Part shown: positions 56,547-64,000 of the stretch, in pieces
How positions within the stretch are numbered: position 1 is the stretch's first letter
Layout of the letters: every line of letters begins with the position of its first letter
Assembly (NCBI GenBank): GCA_903862935.1
Contig: CAIOZY010000013.1
Coordinates: forward strand, 1-64,000
Length of the DNA: 64,000 bases
Source: an uncultured Opitutaceae bacterium
GTDB lineage: Bacteria; Verrucomicrobiota; Verrucomicrobiia; Opitutales; Opitutaceae
Reading direction: 5' to 3'
Position numbers and translations under genes: made by a program
The notes under the pieces: model-generated
Database searches by the model: none
The model's input: the letters and a program-made list of their open reading frames with translations, nothing else
What the model was told of the DNA's origin: nothing

Positions 56547-57956
56547 ATGACCACCGCTCCAATCCAAGCCGGCCCGACCTCCGGTGAATGGGACGCCCCG
56601 GCCGGCGCAGGCGCCGCTGGTGCGCCAGGCCGCGGCCCGCTTCTTTTCCTGATCGGATCGGCCCTCGTGTGGCTCGTCGTCAGCGGCGTCTTCGCCCTGA
56701 TCGCCTCGATCCAGCTCCACACGCCGGGTTTCCTGTCCGACTGCCCGATCCTGACCCACGGCCGGGTGCGCGTGCTTCAGGAGACCGCCTTTGTCTACGG
56801 CTGGCTCGGAACCGCCGGCCCCGCGCTTGCGGTCTGGATCCTCGGGCGGCTGTCCGGCTCGCCCCTGCGGGGCACCTCTTGGCTGGGAGTGGGGGCCGCC
56901 TTCTGGAACGCCGGGCTTGCGCTCGGCCTGGTTGGTATCGCCATCGGGGACGGCACCGGCACGGCCCTGTTCGGCCTGCCGGCCTACGTCCACCCGGTGA
57001 TGCTCGCCTCCTACGCGGCGATCGCGATCGCGGGGGTGCTGGCCTGGACCGGCCGGAGGCGGGGCCCGATGTTTGCGGCCCAGTGGTACGCCGCCGCGGC
57101 CCTCTTCCTGTTTCCATGGCTGTTCTCGGCCGCGGACATCATGCTGGTGCTCGCGCCGGTTCGCGGCGTCCTCCAGGCAGTCGTCGCCGGGTGGTTCGCC
57201 CAGGGCCTGTGGACGCTGTGGATGGCGCCCCTTGCGCTGGCGGGCGCCTACTACGTCGTGCCCCGGCTCACCGGAAAGACCCTTCCCAACTACGACGCGG
57301 CCTCGCTCGGCTTCTGGTGCCTGGTGTTTGTGGGCGGCTGGACCGGTGGAAGGCACCTGATCGGCGGCCCGGTGCCCGCCTGGATCTCGACCCTGGCCGT
57401 CGTGACGACGGCGATGCTTGTCTTCCACTATGTCGTGGTGGCCCTGAACCTGAGGCCAGCCCTGGGCGCCGGCTCGGTCCTTCGCTTCATCGCCTTCGGC
57501 GTCGGCTCCTATGTGCTCGGCGGGTTCGTAGACGCGGTGACCGCGGCGCGCAGCGTGGCGGTCTCGACCCAGTTCACGACCTTTGACCAGGCCCAGCAGC
57601 AGCTCGCCCTCTACGGCGGGGTCTCGATGCTGCTTTACGGGACCCTGTACTTTGCGATCCCCCGGATCGCCGGGCGGGCGTGGTCCTCGGCGGACCTGCT
57701 CCGCGGCCATTTCGCGCTCGCGGCAACCGGGATCGCGCTCCTGGTCGTCAGCCTAGGCGCAGCGGGCCTGTCCCAGGGCCGCGACCTGGCGGATCCCTCG
57801 GTCAGTTTCGCCGCGATGGCGACCCACATGCAGGTGTGGCTCCTGGTGGCCACAGGCGCCCAGGCGATCCTGCTGCTGGGCAACCTGCTCCTGGCCGTGA
57901 ATTTCCTGGAGACGGCCGTCCTCAAGCCGGGTTCGGGGGAGGGCGTAGCATCATGA
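56547..57956 (+). CDS. CcoN-like haem-copper oxidase subunit I homologue lacking most metal ligands
   Basis: A 469-residue membrane protein with about 12 helices, homologous to cbb3 oxidase subunit I (CcoN). Hand alignment to the CcoN pattern: THGRVRVLQETAF replaces the low-spin haem ligand His with Gln78; GWFAQGL replaces the CuB His of the WYGHN motif with Gln219; GGRHLIGGPVPAW changes the CuB His-His pair to Arg269-His270; and QAQQQLALYGG replaces the HVHxGALGW haem ligands with Gln350 and Gln352. Five of six ligand histidines are therefore lost. The protein probably cannot bind haem b3 or CuB and is unlikely to reduce oxygen. Its operon place after ActF and before CcoO-like genes suggests a structural or electron-docking role. 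Confidence 0.85.
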   Translation: MTTAPIQAGPTSGEWDAPAGAGAAGAPGRGPLLFLIGSALVWLVVSGVFALIASIQLHTPGFLSDCPILTHGRVRVLQETAFVYGWLGTAGPALAVWILGRLSGSPLRGTSWLGVGAAFWNAGLALGLVGIAIGDGTGTALFGLPAYVHPVMLASYAAIAIAGVLAWTGRRRGPMFAAQWYAAAALFLFPWLFSAADIMLVLAPVRGVLQAVVAGWFAQGLWTLWMAPLALAGAYYVVPRLTGKTLPNYDAASLGFWCLVFVGGWTGGRHLIGGPVPAWISTLAVVTTAMLVFHYVVVALNLRPALGAGSVLRFIAFGVGSYVLGGFVDAVTAARSVAVSTQFTTFDQAQQQLALYGGVSMLLYGTLYFAIPRIAGRAWSSADLLRGHFALAATGIALLVVSLGAAGLSQGRDLADPSVSFAAMATHMQVWLLVATGAQAILLLGNLLLAVNFLETAVLKPGSGEGVAS

Positions 57957-58594
57957 AGAACGGTTTTGTATTCTTCGTCGGCATCTTCGCCGCCCTGGGC
58001 CTGTCCTGGGCCGGGATCGTGCTCGGGTCCAATTCCCAGGTCGGGGGGCTCACCGGCTACTACGACGACAGCGACGGCCAGTCCTACCCGCTGAGACCCT
58101 CCGGCGAGGCCGCCGCCGGGCTTTTGGTCTACCGCGATCTCGGGTGCGCCTCGTGCCACACCCAGCAGGTGCGCCGGCCCGGGTTCGGCTCCGACCAGGC
58201 CCGGGCGTGGGGCGAGCGCCAGAGCGTCGCCCGCGATTACATCTACCAGACGGCCGTTCAGCTCGGCGACTTCAGGTACGGACCGGACCTTGCGAACCTG
58301 GCGACGCGCAAGCCGACCGCCCCGGACCGCGAGAGCCTGATGAGGCTGCTCTACACCGGCCAGGGGGCCATGCCGGCCTATTCCTTCCTCTTTGAGACGC
58401 GGAAGATCTCGGGGCAGGCCTCCGACCTAGCGCTTAAGCTTCCGGCCGGCCTGGAGCCCAGGAAAGGCCGCCAGGTCGTTCCCACGGCCCGGGCCGAGAG
58501 GCTGGTCGCCTACCTGCTGAGCCTGGGGACGGCCTACGACTATCCCGAGGCGCGCCCCGCGCCGCACGCCGCCAAGGAGGGCGCCGACAAATGA
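57953..58594 (+). CDS. CcoO-like membrane-anchored monohaem cytochrome c
   Basis: A 213-residue cytochrome c of the CcoO type. The N-terminal helix (5-24) is followed by a periplasmic domain with haem motif CASCH (65-69), the CcoO-like sequence after it (HTQQVRR) and YGPDLANLATR, with the axial Met140 in GAMPAYSFL. In canonical cbb3, CcoO passes electrons to CcoN; here the partner gene just upstream has lost its haem ligands, so the electron acceptor is unclear. The start overlaps the stop of that gene by four bases. Confidence 0.88.
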   Translation: MKNGFVFFVGIFAALGLSWAGIVLGSNSQVGGLTGYYDDSDGQSYPLRPSGEAAAGLLVYRDLGCASCHTQQVRRPGFGSDQARAWGERQSVARDYIYQTAVQLGDFRYGPDLANLATRKPTAPDRESLMRLLYTGQGAMPAYSFLFETRKISGQASDLALKLPAGLEPRKGRQVVPTARAERLVAYLLSLGTAYDYPEARPAPHAAKEGADK

Positions 58595-59256
58595 GCTCCC
58601 CGTCCCAACCGGATCCCCGCTTTGAGAAGGCCAAGCTCGGCGATGACGAGCTGCTCGTCGCCCACGAGAAGGCGCTCGGCCCGAAGCCCGACGAGCGGGC
58701 GCGCTACCGGCTGGCGCCCCTGATGATGCTCTTTGCGATGGCCGGAGTGATCCTCTTTGCGGCCACCTACCTGAACCGCTACTCGGGCCGGTTTGACCGC
58801 TCGGTCTACGACGAGACGGCCCTGCCCAACGCCGGCGGCGCGGCCGAGGCCAAGGTCGACCCGGCCGTGGCCGGAAAGCGGCTCTTCGGAACCCCCGGGG
58901 CCTGCGTCACCTGCCACCAGGCCACCGGCGAGGGGATACCCGGGGTCTATCCGCCGCTTGCGGGCTCGGAGTGGGCGACCGGCTCGGAGGAGCGCGTCAT
59001 CCGGATCGTGCTCTTCGGGCTCAAGGGCCCGGTCCGCGTCCGGGGCACCGATTTTCCCGGCACGGCCGCGATGCCCGCCTTCGGGGCGAGCGGCTTTGCC
59101 TGGAGCGACGAGAAGATCGCCGCCGTCTTGACGTACGTCCGCCAGGAGTGGGGCAACAAGGCCGCCGCGGTCACCCCGCAGCAGGTGCACAAGATCCGTC
59201 AGTCGGTGGGCGAGCGCAAGGAGTGGACCCAGGACGAGCTGCTGACGGTCAAGTGA
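58591..59256 (+). CDS. Membrane-anchored monohaem cytochrome c
   Basis: A 221-residue cytochrome c with one membrane helix (about 43-60) and a single CVTCH haem motif (105-109). The methionine ligand is probably in GTAAMPAFGASG. It is placed like CcoP, but CcoP normally carries two haems; here only one is present. The N-terminal 40 residues are charged and cytoplasmic (LGDDELLVAHEKALGPKPDERARYR). The start overlaps the CcoO-like stop by four bases, so these last genes form a translation-coupled unit. Confidence 0.9.
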   Translation: MSSPSQPDPRFEKAKLGDDELLVAHEKALGPKPDERARYRLAPLMMLFAMAGVILFAATYLNRYSGRFDRSVYDETALPNAGGAAEAKVDPAVAGKRLFGTPGACVTCHQATGEGIPGVYPPLAGSEWATGSEERVIRIVLFGLKGPVRVRGTDFPGTAAMPAFGASGFAWSDEKIAAVLTYVRQEWGNKAAAVTPQQVHKIRQSVGERKEWTQDELLTVK

Positions 59257-59277
59257 GCCGCCGGCGTTGGGGCCGGT

Positions 59278-60318
59278 CTACTGCCCGAGGCGGCGGTCGG
59301 GGCCCAGGTAGTTGAGCACGTAGTCCGCCACGGCCCCCGAAAGGGGCGTGACCGGCCTCGCGTAGCCGCTTGCCCGCAGTTTTCCGATATCGGCGCGGGT
59401 GAAGTACTGGTATTTCTCCCGCAACTTTTCCGGGAGCGCAACGAACTCGATCCGGGGTTCGCGGCCGAGGGCGGCGAAGATCGGCCGCACGAGCTCCAGC
59501 CAGGTGCTGGCAATCCCCGACCCGAGGTTGAACAGGCCCCCGGCGGCGCGCCCCGCGTCGGCAAAGTGGAGGGTCATCTCGACGGCGTCCTTCACATAGA
59601 GGAAGTCGCGCATCTGCTCGCCGTGCCGGTAGTCCGGGTGCTCGCTCTTGAAGAGCCTCACACTGCCGCCGGCCAGGATCTGCTGGTGGGCCTTGGCCAC
59701 GAGGGAGCGCATGTCGCCCTTGTGGGCCTCGTTCGGGCCGAAAACGTTGAAGTACTTCAGGCCGACCACGCGGTCCAGCCATCCCTGGGACTGGGCGAAC
59801 AGGTCGAAGGCCTGCTTGGATCGCCCGTAGGCGTTCAGGGGTGCGAGGCGGTCCAGGTGGTCGTCCTTGTCGTCCATTCCCGCCGAGCCGTCGCCATAGG
59901 TGGCCGCGGAGGAGGCGTAGACAAAGCGCGCGCCCTGGGCGAGGGCCCAGCGGGCTAGGAGGGTAGAGTAGTCGATGTTCACCTCCTGCAGGTACGCTCC
60001 GTTGTCCTGCGTCGTGGAGGAGCACGCCCCGAGGTGAAAGACAGTCGAGAAGTGCCCGTAGGCCGAGGGGCGCCTGGCGATCGCGTCCCGAAAGACGTCC
60101 GCCTCGATAAACTCCGCGTAGTGCAGGGGCGAGAGGTTGCGGCGCTTGTCGGCGGAGTTCTCCCCGAGGGGGATGAGGCCTTTCCAGCGCTTGTCGGCCT
60201 CGATGAAGTCGACGACCACGATGTCGCGCAGGCCGCGTCCGTTCAAGGCCCACACCAAAGCGCTGCCGATGAAGCCCGCGCCACCGGTGACAAGGATCCG
60301 TCCGGAAAGGGGCGTCAT
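59278..60318 (-). CDS. hldD: ADP-glyceromanno-heptose 6-epimerase
   Basis: Makes ADP-L-glycero-D-manno-heptose for the LPS core. This is a 346-residue short-chain reductase-type epimerase: TGGAGFIGSALV (NADP), FHLGACSSTTQ, YASSAATYGDG, and Tyr/Lys of the catalytic YGRSK. KYFNVFGPNE and HPDYRHGEQMRDFLYVKD are HldD-typical. The start overlaps the proC stop by four bases. It supports, with lpxK and lptD, a heptose-containing LPS. Confidence 0.93.
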   Translation of the reverse strand: MTPLSGRILVTGGAGFIGSALVWALNGRGLRDIVVVDFIEADKRWKGLIPLGENSADKRRNLSPLHYAEFIEADVFRDAIARRPSAYGHFSTVFHLGACSSTTQDNGAYLQEVNIDYSTLLARWALAQGARFVYASSAATYGDGSAGMDDKDDHLDRLAPLNAYGRSKQAFDLFAQSQGWLDRVVGLKYFNVFGPNEAHKGDMRSLVAKAHQQILAGGSVRLFKSEHPDYRHGEQMRDFLYVKDAVEMTLHFADAGRAAGGLFNLGSGIASTWLELVRPIFAALGREPRIEFVALPEKLREKYQYFTRADIGKLRASGYARPVTPLSGAVADYVLNYLGPDRRLGQ

Positions 60319-61133
60319 GACCGCGGAGGCTCCTCCCGCGCAATCTCAGCGGCGCGGGCCTGGGCGGCGAGCACGGCTTCCCTGAGGGCCTGCCTGAAGC
60401 CGCCCGCGGAAAGCCGGCGCAACCCCGCAAGGGTCGTTCCGTTGGGGGAGGTGACCTCGTCGCGCAGCGCTTCCGGGGCCTCGCCGCGGGAGGCCAGGAG
60501 CCGGGCCGAGCCGAGCAGGGTCTCTACGGCGAGCTCCTTGGCCGAGGCGGGATCGAGCCCGGCCGCAACGCCCGCGTCCCGCAGGGCCGCGGCAAACTCG
60601 AAGACATACGCCGGACCGCTGCCGCTGAGGCCCGTCACAGCGTCCATCTGGGACTCGGGGACCTGCAGCGCCTTTCCCAGGGGCGCCAGCAGCGCCGCCA
60701 GGAGCCGGTTGTCGGCCTCCGAGAGGGGCTGCAGCGCGCACCAGGCGGTGATTCCGGCGCCGATCCGGGACGGGGTGTTGGGCATGCACCGAACGAGGTT
60801 CCGGGCCTGCGGGAAGGTCCGGGAGAGGACCCCGAGGGGCTTGCCGGCGAGGACCGAGACCACGAGCAGGCCGCGGGTGAGGGCCGCAAGCCGGGGGTCG
60901 GCCGAGGCGAGGTGCTGCGGCTTGAAGGCGACGACCAGGACGTCCGCCCCGGCGCACAGTTCGTCGGCGGAGCGGGCCTCGTTGATCGAGGCGCGGGCGG
61001 CGAGCCTGGCGCCGCTGCCGCGCGGTCCGCCCAGGCAGGCGATCGAACCCCGCGATGCGGGGTCTTTGGCCAGCAGGCCGTCGACCATGGCGGAGGCCAT
61101 GTTGCCGGCACCGAGAAAGGCGATTTTCGGCAT
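60315..61133 (-). CDS. proC: Pyrroline-5-carboxylate reductase
   Basis: NADPH-dependent last enzyme of proline synthesis (272 aa). The Rossmann motif FLGAGNMASAMVDGLL, the active-site region RCMPNTPSRIGAG and the signature VTGLSGSGPAYVFEFAAALRDAGVAAGL are all present; the last includes the ProC family signature helix. It is coupled to hldD by a four-base overlap. The receiver-kinase gene lies 4 bases upstream on the same strand. Confidence 0.94.
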   Translation of the reverse strand: MPKIAFLGAGNMASAMVDGLLAKDPASRGSIACLGGPRGSGARLAARASINEARSADELCAGADVLVVAFKPQHLASADPRLAALTRGLLVVSVLAGKPLGVLSRTFPQARNLVRCMPNTPSRIGAGITAWCALQPLSEADNRLLAALLAPLGKALQVPESQMDAVTGLSGSGPAYVFEFAAALRDAGVAAGLDPASAKELAVETLLGSARLLASRGEAPEALRDEVTSPNGTTLAGLRRLSAGGFRQALREAVLAAQARAAEIAREEPPRS

Positions 61134-61137
61134 GGCG

Positions 61138-62298
61138 TCAGTCGAGGGGGTAGCGGCCGAGGGCCTCGGCCTCCGCGTCCTGGATCGGCGTGCGCCGCTC
61201 TACGGGGTGGCGCAGGACGCAGCTGGCGCCCCCGCCGGCGCGGTCCACAAGAATCACCTCGCCGCCGAGGTTTCGAAGCGCGTGGCGGGCCACGGTCAGC
61301 CCCATGCCGACGCCGACTGTGTGCTTGGAGCTGATGAACGGCTCGAAGACCTGGTCGCGGACCTCCTGGAGGATGCCGCGCCCCTGGTCGTCGACCCGGA
61401 TCTCCACGAAAAGGGCCCCGGGTTGGGGCTCGATCAGCCGAGTGCGCACCGAGATCGGATGGGGCTGGTCCGGGGCCGCGTCGTAGGACTCCCAGGCGTT
61501 GATGAGCACCTTCGAGAGGGCCTCCTCGAAGCCCTCGGAGTTGGTCTCCAGGGTCTGATCGGGCAGGGCGTCGGCTACGCTCACCGGGGCCTGCAGGGCA
61601 TAGTCGCGGTGGAACCGGTCAATCCCTCCGGCGATCAGATCGGCCAGGCGAGCGCTGCGGACCGCGGGGCGGGCCCTCACCACCAGGGTGCTCAGCTGGC
61701 GGATCATGGCGACGATGCGCTGGAGGGCCGCATCAATCTGCTGGACGCTGGCCCGCACCTGGGCGGGTCTTTCGGAGGACAGTTTCAGAATCTCCAGGTG
61801 GCCCATGGCCACTCCGAGAAGGTTGTTGAGGTTGTGGGCTATCCCCTCGGTCACGGCGCCGACGGTCGCCGCGCGGCGGGCTTCCTCGAGCCTGCGCTGT
61901 AGCATGACCATCTCGCGGTTGATGGTCACGAAGCGCAGCTGGGTCTGGACGCGGGCCAGGGTCTCGTCGAGGTCGATCGGCTTGGTGATGTAGTCGACCG
62001 CTCCTACGGCGAGCCCCTCGAGCTTGCTCTCCTTGGTGGTCCTGGCGGTGATGAAGATGACCGGGATCGCTCGCGTGTCCTCCTGGGCCTGCAGGCGCTT
62101 GCAGATTTCGATGCCATCCATGTCGGGCATCATGACGTCGAGCAGAATCAAGTCGGGCTTCTCACTGGCGACCTTCTCCAGGCCTTCCCTCCCGCTGAGG
62201 GCCGTGGCGACCTGGAGTCCCTCCCGCTCGAGCTTGCGCTTGAGGAGCTGGACATTGATGGGCTGGTCGTCGATGACCAGGATCTTCGGGAGGCGCAT
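61138..62298 (-). CDS. Response regulator-histidine kinase hybrid (REC-DHp-HATPase)
   Basis: A 386-residue cytosolic signalling protein. The N-terminal receiver domain (1-120) has acidic residues in VIDDQ, the phosphoacceptor Asp54 in LLDVMMPDMDG and Lys106 in ITKPID. A coiled segment is followed by a DHp domain with His155 in TEGIAHNLNNLLGVAMGHLEIL, then an ATPase domain (about 245-370) with N-box NAWESY, DQGRG and GVGMGLTVARHAL. The receiver comes first, so it probably responds to a phosphoryl signal from another kinase. The output is unknown. Confidence 0.9.
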   Translation of the reverse strand: MRLPKILVIDDQPINVQLLKRKLEREGLQVATALSGREGLEKVASEKPDLILLDVMMPDMDGIEICKRLQAQEDTRAIPVIFITARTTKESKLEGLAVGAVDYITKPIDLDETLARVQTQLRFVTINREMVMLQRRLEEARRAATVGAVTEGIAHNLNNLLGVAMGHLEILKLSSERPAQVRASVQQIDAALQRIVAMIRQLSTLVVRARPAVRSARLADLIAGGIDRFHRDYALQAPVSVADALPDQTLETNSEGFEEALSKVLINAWESYDAAPDQPHPISVRTRLIEPQPGALFVEIRVDDQGRGILQEVRDQVFEPFISSKHTVGVGMGLTVARHALRNLGGEVILVDRAGGGASCVLRHPVERRTPIQDAEAEALGRYPLD

Positions 62299-62320
62299 GG
62301 ATTTTCTCGGGGGCGGGGGT

Positions 62321-63196
62321 TCAGCCTTCGCGTGCCTGCTTGCGCGCCTTCACGGTGTTTCGCATGAGCATCGCCACCGTCATCGGGCCGACGCCTCCAG
62401 GAACCGGGGTGATCTTCGAGGCCAGGGGGGCCACCGAGGCGAAGTGCACGTCGCCCACCAGGCGGAAGCCGCTTTTCTTACTCGGGTCCGGGACCCGGTT
62501 GATGCCCACGTCGATCACGACCACCCCGGGGGTCACCATCGAGGCCGTGACGAACTCGGGCCGGCCGATCGCCGCTATCAGGATGTCGGCCTGCCGCGTG
62601 TAGCGGGGCAGGTCCGCGGTCGCCGAGTGGCATATGGTCACCGTGGCGTTCGCCCCGGAGCGCTTCTGCAGCGCAAGCAGCGCCGCGGGCCGGCCCACGA
62701 GAAGAGACCGGCCGAGCACAACGACATGGCGGCCGGCAAGGGGCACATGGCTGCGCGCCAAAAGCTCCATCACGCCCGCCGGCGTGCACGAAACAAATCC
62801 GCTCGGGTCGTCCTGGGCGATCTTGCCGAGGTTCATGGGGTGCAGGCCGTCCACATCCTTGGACGGTGCGATCCGCCGGAAGATGGCCCCCTCGTCGAGG
62901 GGTTTCGGCAAAGGCGACTGGACCAGGATGCCGTCGACCGCGGGATCGAGGTTGAGCTGGTCGACGAGCCCCTCGAGCTGGGCCTGGGTTGTCCCCACCG
63001 GAGGCAAGATGACCCGGCCGTCGATCCCGATCAGGGCCGCGGTCTGCTCCTTTTTGCGCACATACGAGACCGAGGCCGGATCCTCGCCCACGCGCACGAG
63101 GGCCAGGCAGGGCCTCCTTCCGGACAGCGCTGCGACCTCGGCCTTCAGTTCCGCGATGATCTCCGCTGCAATGCCGTTGCCGTCGATGAGCTCCAT
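62321..63196 (-). CDS. folD: Bifunctional methylene-THF dehydrogenase/cyclohydrolase
   Basis: FolD interconverts methylene-, methenyl- and formyl-tetrahydrofolate. 291 residues with the substrate segment [19 protein letters not shown] (catalytic Lys), [35 protein letters not shown] (NADP) and [33 protein letters not shown] closes the family pattern. It is 15 bases after the SH3-like gene and 22 before the hybrid kinase. Confidence 0.96.
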   Translation of the reverse strand: MELIDGNGIAAEIIAELKAEVAALSGRRPCLALVRVGEDPASVSYVRKKEQTAALIGIDGRVILPPVGTTQAQLEGLVDQLNLDPAVDGILVQSPLPKPLDEGAIFRRIAPSKDVDGLHPMNLGKIAQDDPSGFVSCTPAGVMELLARSHVPLAGRHVVVLGRSLLVGRPAALLALQKRSGANATVTICHSATADLPRYTRQADILIAAIGRPEFVTASMVTPGVVVIDVGINRVPDPSKKSGFRLVGDVHFASVAPLASKITPVPGGVGPMTVAMLMRNTVKARKQAREG

Positions 63197-63211
63197 GGCG
63201 GCCTTGGAGAT

Positions 63212-64000
63212 CTAGCGCAGCTGCAGGTTCTCGACGTTGATCACGATGTCGCGCGTGCCGGGGACCGGATTTACGGCGCCAAAGACCTCGACCGTGTGGC
63301 CGGCGTAGCTGTCGGCCTGCTCCGTGAGGAGGAGCTTGGACAGGTCGAGATAGGCGATCCGGGTGCCGGCGGCGTCCTCGATCTGCCAATCGTAGGGGCG
63401 GCGGGGGGAGAGGAGATGGCGGGTCGAGACGAATTTGCCCTCGAGGTAGCGGAAAGCCGATCCCGGGGCGTCCGCAGCCGGGCCTGCCGCGGGCTTGCCT
63501 GCGTCGGTGACGGGGGCGGAGGAGGAGGCCGCAGCGGCCGCCTCGGGGACCGCCTGGGCCACCGTCTGGGGTGTCTCAGCGGTTTGGCCGGCGGGGGTGA
63601 TTGGGCCGAGGTGGATGAAGCCGACCACGGTGCGGTCGAGACGGACCTGGGTCCATTTTCCGCGCAGCCCCGTTATCGAGATCTTGTCGCCCTTGGCTGC
63701 GGTGGCCAGGACACCCGAGTCGGCGCTCGGCGCCAGATAGATTCCGCTTCCCGGCTTCACGTCCAGGCTCTTGGACAGGTCCGCGTTCTGGACGTAGCCC
63801 TCAAAGGGGCCGGGGACATTCACGGCAAGCCAGCCGGTCGGCGCGACGACCTCCGCGGCCGAGGGCTCTGCACCGGCCTTGATGACGCCGATAGCCGGGG
63901 CTGAAAGCTCGGGCCGGGTCTGGATCGCGGTGGTTTCGGTTAGGGGGGCGGCTTGCCCGGAAACCGCCGCCAGGCACACGACAGCGATAAAGCGGGCGGC
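63212..64000 (-). CDS. Secreted SH3-like domain protein (5' end cut by window edge)
   Basis: The frame is open through the last base of the window, so the true start lies outside. The visible N-terminal part reads as the end of a signal peptide (RFIAVVCLAAVSGQAAP). The mature part has two SH3b-like beta regions: one with TRPELSAPAIGVIKAG and the other SGIYLAPSADSGVLATAAKGDKI, and the repeat-like WLAVNVPGPFEGYV and WTQVRLDRTVVGFI strands. A Pro/Ala-rich linker leads to a C-terminal beta domain (AYLDLSKLLL, HTVEVFGAVNPVPGTRDIVI). It is likely a periplasmic or cell-wall-associated protein; function unknown. Confidence 0.78.
   Translation of the reverse strand, partial: AARFIAVVCLAAVSGQAAPLTETTAIQTRPELSAPAIGVIKAGAEPSAAEVVAPTGWLAVNVPGPFEGYVQNADLSKSLDVKPGSGIYLAPSADSGVLATAAKGDKISITGLRGKWTQVRLDRTVVGFIHLGPITPAGQTAETPQTVAQAVPEAAAAASSSAPVTDAGKPAAGPAADAPGSAFRYLEGKFVSTRHLLSPRRPYDWQIEDAAGTRIAYLDLSKLLLTEQADSYAGHTVEVFGAVNPVPGTRDIVINVENLQLR

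Noticed and set aside
63212-64000. Start of the SH3-like protein at the GTG inside the window
   Set aside because: The hydrophobic signal-peptide-like stretch continues in frame to the last base of the window, so the real start is outside.

Overview
The window looks like chromosomal DNA from a high-GC, Gram-negative member of the Verrucomicrobiota, probably close to Opitutales/Opitutaceae. This taxonomic call is inferred from gene content and style, not from a marker-gene search. LptD, LpxK and HldD show an LPS-bearing outer membrane. The menaquinone genes menA and menF-menD-menB, together with a complete alternative complex III (ACIII) operon, show menaquinol-based aerobic-type respiration. 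Almost all DNA is coding, many genes overlap by 1-8 bases, and the only mobile element seen is at the left edge.

Layout: 1-710 holds the 3' part of an ISL3-family transposase beside a tRNA-Ser(GCU) gene; 710-1046 has no gene. From 1.0-17.5 kb lie housekeeping genes: acylphosphatase-menA, thioredoxin, scpA, an RsmB-like rRNA methyltransferase, lptD, glgB, an outer-membrane barrel protein, a plant/cyanobacterial-type ispH, alaS and leuB. From 17.5-25.6 kb a forward run carries an MBL hydrolase, ribD, rdgB, metG and menFDB. From 25.6-43.2 kb are fba, a Q-rich anchored protein, topB, a class V aminotransferase, lpxK, an M29 aminopeptidase, an adenosine deaminase-family gene, an rluD-type synthase, ppx/gppA, rsmI, pgi, ilvD, scpB and pheA. 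From 43.3-48.2 kb are a tiny histidine-kinase-like DHp protein and a four-gene TolC/adaptor/FtsX permease/ATPase exporter.

The 48.4-59.3 kb block is the most striking part. It is a ten-gene respiratory operon encoding ActA-ActF (ACIII), a small conserved one-helix protein, a CcoN-like membrane protein, a CcoO-like monoheme cytochrome c and a further membrane-anchored monoheme cytochrome c. By hand alignment the CcoN-like protein has lost five of the six histidines that bind haem b, haem b3 and CuB in cbb3 oxidases, mostly replaced by glutamine. It therefore cannot be an ordinary oxygen reductase. It may be a repurposed subunit that docks cytochromes onto ACIII.

The right end (59.3-64 kb) carries hldD, proC, a receiver-histidine kinase hybrid, folD and the 3' part of an SH3-like secreted protein cut by the window edge. 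No CRISPR array, prophage or replication origin was recognised.
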